From positions 3,575,253 through 3,639,252 of the forward strand of contig NW_024735503.1 of NCBI RefSeq assembly GCF_018991925.1: a DNA stretch of 64,000 nt, written 5' to 3'. This document shows, piece after piece, positions 35,580-46,662 of the stretch. The notes beneath the pieces were generated by a model. That model was not told the DNA's origin. It saw only the letters and a program-made list of their open reading frames with translations, and ran no database searches. Every line of letters begins with the position of its first letter. Position 1 is the stretch's first letter. The stretch comes from Homarus americanus. Lineage: Eukaryota; Arthropoda; Malacostraca; Decapoda; Nephropidae. Both the position numbers and the translations under genes were made by a program.

Positions 35580-36110
35580 TTAGGATTAGGTTAGGTTATG
35601 GTCTAACTCGTGACGTGAATGGCGAACCTTTATCCCGGCCAAGGTTTATGAGTGCTGCTGTTATTTACGTTTTATCTCTCAGTCAATCGGTAATTAACTT
35701 AATCTAACACCATAAAACTTAACTTAGGGTAATCTAACTTAACCTAACTCAGAGTAATCTAATCTAACCTAACCTGATTTGATCTAAATTAATGTAAACT
35801 ACCTCAATCTAATCTACCCTTATTTAACCTAATATGACCTGATTTAACCTAATTTAGTTTGATTTAACCCAGCCTTGACTTACTTACCCTAACGATACCT
35901 AACCTAGCATTACCAACTTAACCTAACTTAACCTTTCCGCACTTAACAATCAAACACTATCCTAACCTATCCAAACTTAACCCACCTAACCCAAATTATT
36001 GTAAACTGAACTTAATCCAACCTAATCTAACCTAACCTAGTCTTACCTAGCCTAACCTAGTCTCACCTAACCTAACCAAATATAACCTAACCTAGCCTAA
36101 CCTACGTGGG
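35580..36110. repeat. Degenerate (AACCT)n, TTAGG-type repeat field
   Basis: About 500 bp rich in AACCTAACCT and decayed versions (AATCTAACCT, AACTTAACC). AACCT is a circular permutation of CCTAA, the complement of the arthropod telomere unit TTAGG. Too degenerate to be an active telomere; smaller tracts occur at 23108, 51555 and 62750. Confidence 0.75.
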
Positions 36111-36429
36111 TCATTGTGTGACTCTGGCAGCGTGGGTCAGAGGTGTGGCGAGGCAGCTTTAACCCCTGGGCCCCACCCGCCACCCACCCACCCACCCACC
36201 CACCCACTAGCACCGCCCATCAACCCACCCATCCGCTCCCCTGCAACGCCACCATCACCACTGTGACACACTGCTTACACTGGGACTACTACTACTTATA
36301 CATCTAACTATTACTACACTCACACAACTACTCACTATATCTTATACAACTACTTATTATACTACAAATACTACTACTATAATATAAATAAATACTACTA
36401 CTACTTTTTTTTTTACTACTACTACTACT
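36111..36429. other. Simple-sequence spacer, no gene
   Basis: (CACC)n at 36180-36207 and an ACT-rich run from 36270 on. Confidence 0.6.
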
Positions 36430-36434
36430 TTCTT

Positions 36435-36655
36435 TTTAAAGTGGCCTCCAGCCTCCCTTAATAGCCACACATTCGCCGCCATTTTATTACCTTAAAATTA
36501 AATATCCTAATACAAAAGTAGCAACCCTACTACTTACTACAGCTACTACTATTAATATATTTTTTTAACGTGGCCTCCAGCCTCCCTTAATAGCCATACC
36601 TTAGCCACCATTTTATTACCTTAAAATTAAATATCCTAATACATAAGTAGCTATC
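36435..36655. repeat. Two copies of a ~100-bp repeat (GTGGCCTCCAGCCTCCC type)
   Basis: 36440-36530 and 36570-36650 share GTGGCCTCCAGCCTCCCTTA, CATTTTATTACCTTA and AATATCCTAATACA. A third copy in the same orientation lies at 37627-37695, beyond the pseudogene. Confidence 0.85.
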
Positions 36656-36668
36656 CTAGCTGTGTGAG

Positions 36669-37430
36669 TTAGTTGAGCCGCAGATCTATGCGGCATTCAT
36701 TGACTGTTGCCTCATCGTCAATATCTGCAACTGTTGTCGGCTATGGGGCCGATGCTCTCGTTTCCCTGAGACAGCAAAGCCGACCTAAGGAGAGAGGACA
36801 GTCGACATCTCATCCAGGCTGTAACATAACTTCTGGGCTGCTGCTTCTGTTCGGAGATCACCTCCGCGAGTCTGGCGTAGAAGCATCTTGCACTTGGTCC
36901 CATCCCACCAGAGGTTGTGAACACTAGAGGAGTGAAGCTGCCTTATCAACGTTCTGAATTCTCTCCCCATATGCCCTTCTCTTGTCGTTCTCGTTCCTCC
37001 TGTGTGCAGCATCGAGAGCTCAGTTACGGTGACATACGGCCATGGGATAAAAAAAATCCCGATGTCGAAGAAGGTTTGCTGTCCCCACGTCCAGAATCCT
37101 CGAGCACTGACGTCAACACGGGTTTCGTTGGATGTGTTTGAAGTCCTGTGTTGGAAATTCTCACCATCCAATGGAAGGAGGGTCGGTTCTACCCTAACAT
37201 CATGGCAGATTTCCTTCCTGTGAGATCCCTTACTTCGTCATGCCTCATGCACATGAAGCCCCCTTTCTTGCACACCATGGCGTGATCGACGTCATAGGAA
37301 GAGCCACACACGCATTGGGAGGGCAAACCTTCTACTGGCCTACCGTACCTCAGAGCATTGGCATCTGTAAATTCTCGTTTATCGAGACAAACTATTTGCC
37401 CTTATCGGTAACGTAGTTAACCAGTTCGAG
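36669..37430 (-). pseudogene. Decayed mobile-element-associated gene with CxCG...H..C and ARGFW..GQ..FFD blocks
   Basis: On the minus strand over several frames: LPSQCVCGSS...DVDHAMVCKKGGF..RHDEVRDLTG (37310-37220), ENFQHRTSNTSNETRVDVSA and ARGFWTWGQQTFFDIGIF (37165-37070), then TTSGGMGPSARCFYARLAEV (about 36915-36855), CRLSSLLRSAL and a C-terminal end at a stop at 36669-36671. I recognise this block order from an uncharacterised family that is multicopy in marine invertebrates. The RVD...FFD spacing resembles a PD-(D/E)xK-type nuclease, but that is a guess. Frame changes near 37180, 36960-36930 and 36790 show it is dead. It lies between copies of the ~100-bp repeat at 36570-36650 and 37627-37695. 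Confidence 0.6.
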
Positions 37431-38030
37431 GCGCCCACCTCCTGCGCTATAGCTACTTTTTTTTTTTCAAATTCTCTGGTACTTGCAGCAACAGTTGCTG
37501 CAACTTATCACTTTGGCCCTGCTGTCGTTCTGTCGTAATGGACCTTCGAATCTTGTTTACTTCACTGATATCCACCGACTTACTACAACTACTACTATTA
37601 CTACTAATACAAATACTACTATTAATATTTTTTAATGGCCTCCAGCCTCCCCCAATAGCCATACCTTCGCCACCATTTTATTACCTTAATATTAATACTT
37701 ACTACAACTACTACTATTACCACGTACTACAACTACTACAACAACTACAACTACTACAACAACTACTATTACTACAACAACCACAAAAACTACAAGTAGC
37801 CTACCCACTACCATCATCACAACCTACATCTACAACCACAACCCAAATATCAAGAAAAACAATACCAACAACTTCCTTCACTCCTTTAATAACACCGCTT
37901 GATCTCCACAACACTTAACAACCTACAACCATACTCAGGGTCAAAGGTCATGGTATAATTAGGTGACGTAGGGTAATTCCCTCGCCGTGAGTACTAGTGT
38001 AATATTCAGCAGAGTACTCAACACAGTCTA
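37431..38030. other. No gene; third ~100-bp repeat copy and trinucleotide runs
   Basis: Repeat copy at 37627-37695, (ACT)n/(ACA)n runs at 37575-37620 and 37700-37800. The rest is unrecognised. Confidence 0.55.
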
Positions 38031-38034
38031 CAGC

Positions 38035-39233
38035 TCGTCCAGGTGTACAGTACATCACAACACCTGACTTCAACTCCAGGTGTACAGTACATCACTACAC
38101 CTGACTTCAGCTCCAGGTGTACAGTACATCACTACACCTGACTTCAGCTCCAGGTGTACAGTACATCACTACACCTGACTTCTGCTCCAGGTGTACAGTA
38201 CATCACTACACCTGACTTCTGCTCCAGGTGTACAGTACATCACTACACCTGACTTCTGCTCCAGGTGTACAGTACATCACTACACCTGACTTCTGCTCCA
38301 GGTGTACAGTACATCACTACACCTGACTTCAGCTCCAGGTGTACAGTACATCACTACACCTGATTTCTGCTCCAGGTGTACAGTACATCACTACACCTGA
38401 CTTCTGCTCCAGGTGTACAGTACATCACTACACCTGACTTCAGCTCCAAGTGTACAGTACATCACTACACCTGACTTCTGCTCCAGGTGTACAGTACATC
38501 ACTACACCTGACTTCAGCTCCAGGTGTACAGTACATCACTACACCTGACTTCTGCTCCAGGTGTACAGTACATCACTACACCTGACTTTCCAGGTGTACA
38601 GTACATCAAGACACAGTACATCACTACACCTGACTTCTGCTCCAGGTGTACAGTGTACATCACACACCTGACTTCTGCCCAGTGTACAGTACATCACTAC
38701 ACCTGACTTCCCAGGTGTACAGTACATCACTACACCTGACTTCTGCTCCAGGTGTACAGTACATCACTACACCTGACTTCAGCTCCAAGTGTACAGTACA
38801 TCACTACACCTGACTTCTGCCCAGGTGTACAGTACATCACTACACCTGACTTCTGCTCCAGGTGTACAGTACATCACACACCTGACTTCAGCTCCAGGTG
38901 TACAGTACATCACTACACCTGACTTCTGCTCCAGGTGTACAGTACATCACTACACCTGACTTCAGCTCCAGGTGTACAGTACATCACTACACCTGACTTC
39001 TGCTCCAGGTGTACAGTACATCACTACACCTGACTTCAGCTCCAGGTGTACAGTACATCACTACACCTGACTTCAGCTCCAGGTGTACAGTACATCACTA
39101 CACCTGACTTCTGCTCCAGGTGTACAGTACATCACTACACCTGACTTCAGCTCCAAGTGTACAGTACATCACTACACCTGACTTCTGCTCCAGGTGTACA
39201 GTACATCACTACACCTGACTTCTGCTCCAGGTA
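38035..39233. repeat. 37-bp satellite, about 32 units, each an inverted repeat
   Basis: Units begin CTCCAGGTGTACAGTACATC, continue ACTACACCTGACTT and end CTG or CAG. Within each unit CAGGTGTA and TACACCTG pair to give an 8-bp stem around an 11-base loop. Most units are near identical; short deletions cluster at 38580-38710. Confidence 0.97.
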
Positions 39234-39609
39234 ATGTCGTCTGTATATGTAAATAAGTTGCATAATTAACCTGGGAAGAACGGTATAATCTTGCTTCATA
39301 AGACTTGGATAAACCTGGAGAATTAAAAATGTGAAAAACAGCCGAGGAGATGATAAAAATGGTAATAATAAAGAGTAATAATTATAACGATAAAAGGTAA
39401 CAAGAAATATAACGATAATAACAATAGCAAGAACAACAACCACCACCACCCTAGACCCACACCTGCCAACATTAATGACGACCACAACATAATCCTCACC
39501 ACCTGATAAATTTATTACCTGTCTATCTGTTGGATCAGTCTGTTGGATCAGTCTGTCTGTCTGACGTTAGCTCCACCTGTTTTAGACGGTTATAGGTTCA
39601 CGTTTTATA

Positions 39610-39612
<3 letters not shown>
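39234..39612. other. No recognisable feature
   Basis: AT-rich, unique-looking sequence; CTGTTGGATCAGT is duplicated at 39526-39551. Confidence 0.45.
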
Positions 39613-39674
<62 letters not shown>

Positions 39675-40150
39675 GAGAAGAAGGTTTGGGGAAGGGGAAG
39701 AGAGATGGATGAAACTGACGGGAGGGAGGGAGGGAGGGGAGGGAGGGAGGGAGGGAGGAGGGAGGGAGGGAGGGAGGGAGGGAGGGAGGGAGGAGAGGAC
39801 GAGGTTTGGAGGGGGAAGAAGAGGAGGGAGGACGAGGTTTGCAGAGGGGAGGACGAGGTTTGGAGGAGAGGAAGAGGAGGGAGGACGGGGTTTGGAGGGG
39901 AAGAAGAGGAGGAGGACGAGGTTTAGAGGGGGGAAGAAGAGAGGGAGGACGAGGTTTGGAGGGGAGGACGAGGTTTGGAGGAGGGAGGAGGGAGGACGAG
40001 GTTTGGAGGAGAGGAAGAGGAGGGAGGACGAGGTTTGGAGGGCAGGACGAGGTTTGGAGGGGGAAGAAGAGGGGAGGACGAGGTTTGGAGGGGCAGGACG
40101 AGGTTTGGAGGAGAGGAAGAGGAGGGAGGACGGGGTTTGGAGGGGAGGTG
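39613..40150. repeat. (GA)n, (GGGA)n and a purine minisatellite (GAGGACGAGGTTTGGAGG)
   Basis: (GA)n at 39613-39672, (GGGA)n at 39719-39795, then about 18 units of GAGGACGAGGTTTGGAGG with AGGAAGAGGAGG spacers to 40145. Confidence 0.93.
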
Positions 40151-40212
40151 ACTAAGCCTGTAGTCAGTTGATGATGGCGGCCGTTTTCTTGAAACTTGAT
40201 CTTTCATGACGC

Positions 40213-41405
40213 TTGTGGGGTGAGGTGCTTGGGGGGGGAGGTGTTGGGGTGAGGTGTTGGGGGTGAGGTGGTGGGGGGTGAGGTGTTGGGGGGGTGTTGG
40301 GAGGTGTTGGGGGGTGAGGTGTTGGGGGGGTGTGAGGTGTTGGTGGGGTGAGGTGTTGGGGTGAGGTGTTGGGGGGTGAGGTGTTGGGGGTGAGGTGTTG
40401 GGGGTGAGGTGTTGGGGGGGTGAGGTGGTGGGGGTGAGGTGCTGGGGTGAGGTGCTGGGGGTGAGGTGTTGGGGGTGAGGTGTTGGGGGTGAGGGTGTTG
40501 GGGGTGAGGTTGTTGGGGGGGTGAGGTATTGGGGGGGGAGGTGTTGGGGGGTGAGGTGTTGTGAGGTTGTTGGGGGGGTGAGGTGTTGGGGTGTTGGTGG
40601 GTGTGAGGTGGGGGGTGAGGTGGGGGTGTTGGGGGTGCTGAGGGGGGGTAGGGTGAGGGCTGGGGGTGAGGTGTTATGGAGGTGTTGGGGGTGAGGTGTT
40701 GGGGGTGAGGTGTTGGGGGTGAGGTGTTGGGGGTGAGGTGTTGGGGGGTGAGGTGTTGGGGGGTGAGGTGTTGGGGGGAGGGTGAGGTGTTGGGGGTGAG
40801 GTGTTGGGGGTGAGGTGTTGGGGGTGAGGTGTTGGGGGGTGAGGTGTTGGGGGTGAGGTGTTGGGGGTGAGGTGCTGGGGGTGAGGTGCTGGGGGTGAGG
40901 TGTTGGGGGGGTGTTGGGGGGGTGGGGGGTGAGGGTTGTTGGGGGTGAGGTGTTGGGGTGAGGTGTTAGGTGTTGGGGGTGTGAGGTGAGGTGCTGGGGG
41001 GAGGTGTGGGGGAGGGTGGGGTGGTGGGGGGTGAGGTGCTGGGGGTGAGGTGAGGTGGGGGGTGAGGTGTTGGGGGTGAGGTGTTGGGGTGGAGGTGTTG
41101 GGGGGTGAGGTGTTGGGGGGTGAGGTGTTGGGGGGTGAGGTGTTGGGGGGTGAGGTGTTGGGGGTGAGGTGTTGGGGGTGAGGTGTTGGGGGGTGAGGTG
41201 TTGGGGGGTGAGGTGCTGGGGGTGAGGTGCTAGGGGGTGGGTGCTGGGGTGAGGTGCTGGGGTGAGGTGCTGTGGGGTGAGGTGCTGAGGTGCTGGGGTG
41301 AGGTGGTGGGGGGTGAGGTGCTGGGGGTGAGGTGTTGGGTTGGGGGTGAGGTGCTGGGGGGTGAGGTGTTGGGGTGAGGTGTTGGGGGGTGAGGTGCTGG
41401 GGAAG
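40213..41405. repeat. G-rich minisatellite (GGTGTTGGGGGTGA), about 1.2 kb
   Basis: About 80 units of GGTGTTGGGGGTGA and variants, with GGTGCTGG sub-blocks near 41190-41400. Many closely spaced runs of 4-7 G on the plus strand. Confidence 0.95.
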
Positions 41406-41538
41406 GTCTCCAGCCTCCCTCACCCTCCTTCAGATATGATCAACTGTCTCTTTAAACTAGGCAAGTACACGTGTGTGTGTGTGTGGGGGGCATCAATAAA
41501 CTCTTATATCTTCAGTTGGGTGCACCACTATCCTCCTC

Positions 41539-41540
<2 letters not shown>

Positions 41541-41598
<58 letters not shown>
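41541..41598. repeat. (TA)n microsatellite
   Basis: Pure TA run followed by (AAT)n. Confidence 0.97.
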
Positions 41599-41603
<5 letters not shown>

Positions 41604-42969
41604 ATAATAATAAAGGTGTACTCAGAGTGGCTCAAAGGCACCAAATTCATCTCACAGTCGCCGCCTTCCGTCATGTCAAAATGTCGGCCCGGCGTAAAAC
41701 ATTTCTAAACTCGGAAATCAAATATTTTCCAACTGGATAAAAAATCGAGGAAAAAGAAAAGAAAACTTCACAGGAACTGGTGGTAAGAGAACGCATCTTG
41801 TTCGGGTACAATCTGGTAGTAGTTATGGTGCAATTTTGAATGTTGCTTTTTGTGGGTACTGATTGCCAACAATTTCGGCTGTTAATGTTGTCACTTCATT
41901 TATACTTCAGCTGCAGGACTAGAGAGGTTCAGCCATGTTAATATTTGCTGCTGTTGTTCTTGTATTATTGTATTATTCTGGTTATAAAAACGGTTACATT
42001 TTCAATTAATGTTTAACCGGGTTAAATATGTTGTTTTAATTTCAACTTATGTATTGTTCCGGCTAAATAAACAAGTAATTTCAATCTTGAACGTGTGTAC
42101 ACAAACACTCACTCCGACCCCATAACTTGGCAACTATGAAACCTTAAACTGATCCTTGATGGAACCTGAGAGTTAATACTGGCTCAGAGAAATGTATATT
42201 GTTACGGTATTCGACAACTCCCTGTCTGTCTGTCTGTTGGTGAGACAGTGTGGGGAAGAGCAGCGAATGGCGGTTCTATCAAACAAGACTTCTATGTTGA
42301 CACAGCCTCCGGGAGAACAGGGACCTCGTGGGTAAGTAGAGCCAGTCGGCCAAACAGAGGGACTTAACACATGGTGAACAGGATGTGTCGCCTATGTGTA
42401 GTGTGTCAGAGAAGGTCGTTCATGCATGTGTGTGATACGTCTGATTGACTGGCTGACAGACAGAGACGGACGGACGGTACCCAACCCTCATGCTGGCTAA
42501 ATTCATTATATAAATAAATAAATCAGTCAAATGTAGAAACAGGAAATAAAATAACCTTTACATACAACCATAATTACAGGTGCCTCACATTATACTGTAC
42601 TATATATTGTTATTTTCAAAGCCTGTGTGATATTTTCTTGGTTGAAGGTTTAATGTTTATCTTCCGCTACATGTTAATTTGCTAGTAACTAACACACACA
42701 CACACAGATGATACTCTGGGTTTGGGTCTAAGGTGTTTTACAGGAAGTGTTCCCGTGTGAAAATTTACCTGACCATCACCAACACCAGCAGGTGAAGATG
42801 GTGGTAAGTGAAGCAGACAGGAAGGGAAACACAGGAACTGCAGAGCATCCGGCGGTAGGCTGTAAGGGGAAGGGGGTAACATGTAATAGGCCTATACCTA
42901 CCCCACCCCCCCCCCCACACCACCAACTGGCGTCATAGGCCTATCTTACCTTCCCACACCACCTGACCC

Positions 42970-42970
<1 letters not shown>
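41599..42970. other. 1.4 kb without a supported gene; possible LINE tail at 41870-42085
   Basis: 41920-42085 (TTCAGCCATGTTAATATT, then CCGGCTAAATAAACAAG, TTTCAAT) resembles the repeat arms at 45385-45598, so it may be a diverged copy of that 3' end. The rest (including CTGT runs near 42220) is unrecognised. Confidence 0.45.

Positions 42971-43021
<51 letters not shown>
42971..43021. repeat. (AT)n microsatellite
   Basis: Pure AT run of about 50 bp, at the edge of the outer inverted-repeat arm. Confidence 0.97.
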
Positions 43022-43025
<4 letters not shown>

Positions 43026-43040
43026 CAGATGAATACATGA

Positions 43041-43475
43041 CTGTGTACAGTCCCGGACTCTTCCACGTTGAACACCAGGCCAGACGACCAGAGGTACAAT
43101 CAGCTGACGATCTTGTAACAGTGTGTGTATGTGTGCGGGGGTGGAAGGGTTTGGGGAGAGGGAAGGATGAGAGGGGGGAGGGGGGGGGGAGTTCTTGAGT
43201 TCCGTGTTGCATAATATAATCATATATTATTTCGCACACAATAGTGTGATGGAAGTGGAAGGGGTAATTGTGGTCTAGGAATTCGTATTTACAGTAGCAT
43301 TACGTTGTTTGATTTATTGGGGTGTAATTGGTTATCTCTAATCTAAGGTTCCAAAGCCAGAGAAACACGTAACCTTTACCTCCCCGCACTACTGCTGCCC
43401 TTCCTCGAGTAAGGACAGTTTGGGAAAACAGGTGCCAGTCAAGGATTGATGTTGACCAATTTCTTAGTAATAATT
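43041..43475 (+). repeat. Outer inverted-repeat arm, left
   Basis: Matches 46290-46662 in reverse complement: shared blocks include GACTCTTCCACGTTGAACAC, GTACAATCAGCTGACGATCT, TTGCATAATATAATCATAT, CCAGAGAAACACG and ACAGGTGCCAGTCAA. Divergence is high between blocks and there are indels, so this is an old repeat family in two opposite orientations. Confidence 0.75.
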
Positions 43476-43795
43476 AATTTCCAAATCCGACAAATAACTT
43501 TAAGCTGATACACATTTTTAGGTGATTCGACTGCTCTTACATGCACATTATATTTCATGAAAGCAATAATAACGTATAATGAAACCATATGCTGTCGTAA
43601 GTCACGTTTCGACCTAGCCTTGCACCGGGTAAACCAAAATGACTTCTTTACGCTTATCGTTTTAATATGGTAATCCTAGTGGTACGGTGCTACGAAAGAT
43701 ACTGACAAGTAGTTGCCAATGACGTGTACTGTAGGTGCCGTTACCAACAAAGAAGGTGGGTGGACAGGATGCTAAAGTGAAGAATTTACGTCAGT
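43476..43795. other. No recognisable feature between outer and inner arms
   Basis: Unique-looking sequence. Confidence 0.4.
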
Positions 43796-44035
43796 GAATT
43801 GAATTGAATTGAAACACTATATTTAGCCAGAAAAAACACAGATACAGAGTGGATAATAATAACAATATTAACATGGCTGAGCCAGTTGAGAACCTGAGCT
43901 CTCTTTGAGGCACCTGATATATACTATACATTTACCTCAAGGAAGTATTATGTAACATTTAGTATCATCTGGAATAGTACAATAGCATGGTGGTAATAAG
44001 TACATCTCATAATGTTACCACGGTTATCACTTCAA
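43796..44035 (-). repeat. Inner inverted-repeat arm, left
   Basis: Begins (GAATT)n and is the reverse complement of 45385-45598: shared blocks include TTTAGCCAGAAAAA, AACATGGCTGAGCCAGTTGA, GTATTATGTAACATTTAGTA and ACCACGGTTATCACTTCAA. Similarity is about nine in ten by eye. The (GAATT)n is the tail of a LINE-like 3' end pointing left. Confidence 0.85.
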
Positions 44036-44134
44036 GCCTTTTCCAGTAGTCCAGTGCCTAATGCCGACAAACCAAGACAAATGTGCTGGCACGGTGTTCC
44101 TCTGTCGATGATTTCTGATGCCCAGATCCACCCT

Positions 44135-44194
44135 CATAAGAACAAAAGAAAGGAGGAAACTGCTGTGGGCCTATTGGCCCATTCTGGGCAGTCC
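44135..44194 (-). mobile_element. CR1-like LINE 3'-end remnant
   Basis: CATAAGAACAAAAG and GGAGGAAACTGC, GGGCCTATTGGCCCAT, GGGCAGTCCC match the 3' ends at 11468-11530 and 26485-26542. It runs without a gap into the plus-strand RT fragment that follows. Confidence 0.7.
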
Positions 44195-45383
44195 CCCAAG
44201 GTTCCATTCTCGGTCCAGTACTGTTTTTGTTGTATATAAACGACATAGTCCACGCCAGCACACTCATAAAACAAAACTTATTTGCAGACGATAGTAATCT
44301 CTATGCCAGCAAACTCAGATCTCCATTCCTTGATGAGAACTACGAACAATGAATTGAATAAAGTCAGGACCTGGGTAATACGTAATAAACTGACCTTAAA
44401 CCTTGAGAAAACCCACTACACGATCTTTCACAGAAGGAAAAACTTACCCCTAGACTTGGACCCCCTGTACCTTGGTAATACAGTCCTCAAACGCGAGCAA
44501 AATAATAAATTCCTCGGAGTTATTGTTGACAAGAAACTTAACTGGAGAAACCACATACAAGCCATTCACAGTAAAATCAATAAACAGTGCGGTATCATGT
44601 ATCACACTCGACAGTCACTCACTCTCACAGCAATGAAAGAAATCTATCATGATCTTGTTTACCAACACCTGATACACTGTCACACACTATGGGGCCTTTG
44701 GTTCTTCAAAAACATAATCTCTGGTTACTGCACAAAAGAGAGTTGTACGGACAATGACCTACTTGAAAAAAACAGAACGCACAAACGAAAAATTTGCTAT
44801 ATTGAAATTTTAAAATTCGAAGATATTAACACCGCTGTGCCCTCTGTTTACAAATCTATCAATCACTTGTTTGACAATTATTATTTCCAGTTCCGGAATA
44901 ATCAGAGATACAACTTAAGGCACCCAGAGCTACTAAGACCACACCCCCCATGCGCTCCTCTCAGTCCCAGACCTCCATAAAATATCACGGTGGGAAGGTG
45001 TGGAACAACTTAACCCCACCCATCGGAGCAAAGACTACGCTCCCTTCCTTTAAATCATCTCTTAAAAAATATCTATTGTCTAAGTATTAATATTTCTTGT
45101 AACACCTACTATATTTACAGTACCTGCTTTTATTGTACCATCAAAACCGTTTTATCGAAAATTATCATGTAAATAGATAAGTAATTACCATTGCAATAAA
45201 CATAATTGCCAACTAGACATAATCCTGACAGCTCTGTCCTCTTGTTCAACCTTATTACTGTACAACCCATGTTGTACTGCTCCCCCATTATACTTATGTT
45301 TTTCAATTCCACTGTAATTTATGTATATATAAATAAATAATAAATAAACTAAACAAATAATAAATAAATAAAATTAATAAATA
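44195..45383 (+). pseudogene. LINE remnant with reverse transcriptase (LINE D)
   Basis: The plus-strand frame starts at VPQGSILGPVLFLLYINDIV (RT block) and reaches the catalytic FADDSNLYAS at about 44283. A frame change near 44330-44350 follows, then LNKVRTWVIRNKLTLNLEKT, FLGVIVDKKLNWRNHI, MYHTRQSLT and YQHLIHCHTLWG. A small deletion lies near 44690-44790, then YNLRHPELLRPH, a frame change near 44965, and IKYHGGKVWNNL...SFKSSLKKYLLSKY with a stop near 45090. A 3' untranslated region with an A/T-rich (AAATAAT)n tail ends at the right inner arm. This is a different family from LINE A-C and from the CR1-like copies. Everything before the RT catalytic region is missing. Confidence 0.75.
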
Positions 45384-45384
45384 T

Positions 45385-45598
45385 TGAAGTGATAACCGTG
45401 GTAACCTTATGAGATGTTCTTATTACTATTCCAGATGATACTAAATGTTACATAATACTTCCTTGAGATAAATGTATAGTATATATCAGTTGCCTAAAAG
45501 AGAGCTCAGGTTCTCAACTGGCTCAGCCATGTTAATATTGTTATTATTATCTACTCTGTATATGTGTTTTTCTGGCTAAATAAACTGTTTCAATTCAA
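45385..45598 (+). repeat. Inner inverted-repeat arm, right
   Basis: Reverse complement of 43796-44035, ending CTGGCTAAATAAACTGTTTC and AATTCAA, a LINE-like 3' end with an AATAAA. Confidence 0.85.
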
Positions 45599-45751
45599 CT
45601 CCTTGAGATAAATGTATAGTATATATCAGTTGCCTAAAAGAGAGCTCAGGTTCTCAACTGGCTCAGCCATGTTAATATTGTTATTATTATCCACTCTGTA
45701 TCTGTGTTTTTCTGGCTAAAAAAACTGTTTCAATTCAATTCAATTCAATTT
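45599..45751 (+). repeat. Tandem duplicate of the right inner arm's last 150 bp
   Basis: CCTTGAGATAAATGTATAGT to CTGTTTCAATTCAATTCAAT repeats 45451-45598 with very few changes. The (CAATT)n tail is longer here than in the first copy. Confidence 0.9.
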
Positions 45752-46015
45752 ACACCCATCTCCTATTGCTCATATATCCATCCAACCTATTTGAAGCTAT
45801 CCAGCGTATTCAAGTAAATCATGATGTTTGGTAACTTGTTCCACTCGTCCACTACTCTATTTCTAAACCAATGTTTACTTATCTCGCGCCTAAATCTAAA
45901 TTTGTCTAATTCAAAACCATTGTTGCGAGTTCGCTCCTGATTGGATAGTTTGAGTTCCTTTGTTTTATCCCCTTTGTTTAGCACTGACTTCCATTTACAC
46001 ACCTCGATGATACCG
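45752..46015 (-). mobile_element. CR1-like ORF2 C-terminal fragment
   Basis: On the minus strand: KWKSVLNKGDKTKELKLSNQ, FELDKFRFRREISKHWF, NRVVDEWNKLPN, then a degenerate end. This equals the last ~75 residues of the ORF2 at 11531 and 26543. It is more diverged than those two copies. Confidence 0.85.
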
Positions 46016-46289
46016 CCTCATATCATCACTTATAAGGACAGCCTTCGTGAAAGCAAAAATCTAGCCACCTCTCATGAGCTTCGCTTTCACTAGGTCGTCT
46101 CTCATATTTCCGAGTGAAAAAATTTAATAACATTTTGTATACTTTATTTTCTCATTAATGATAAGTGACTGTTTAATTTTCCGCTATAATAACAATCACT
46201 AGTTGTTTCATTTCACGTAATAATACAACTTCCCATACTTCTTTATTGCAATATTCCTATCCTCTAAAATTAAGTTTATTATAAGAATG

Positions 46290-46662
46290 GGTATTATAAC
46301 TAAATATCTGGTCAACATCAACCATTGACTGGCACCTGTTCTCCCATGCTATTCTTAGTAAGAATTGGTGCGGGAAGGTTAACATCGCGTGTTTCTCTGG
46401 CCTCCAACTTTAGATTAAATATGATCATTTACAGTGGAAAAAAAAACTAATACTACTGGAAAAAACATATTCCTAAATTTAATAATCCTTTCTACTTCCA
46501 TTGTTTTGTAATGTATAAAATGAAATATGATTATATTATGCAACACGCAACCCAAGAACTCCCCCCACACACTGTCACCAGATCGTCAGCTGATTGTACC
46601 TCTCTGGTCATCTGGTTGGGTGTTCAACGTGGAAGAGTCCGGAAGTGTACGTGACTGACTGT
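46290..46662 (-). repeat. Outer inverted-repeat arm, right
   Basis: Reverse complement of 43041-43475 by the blocks listed there. Similarity may extend further left with lower identity. Confidence 0.75.

Noticed and set aside
38035..39233. CRISPR-like array (37-bp period)
   Set aside because: Units are contiguous with no unique spacers, and the sequence is eukaryotic.
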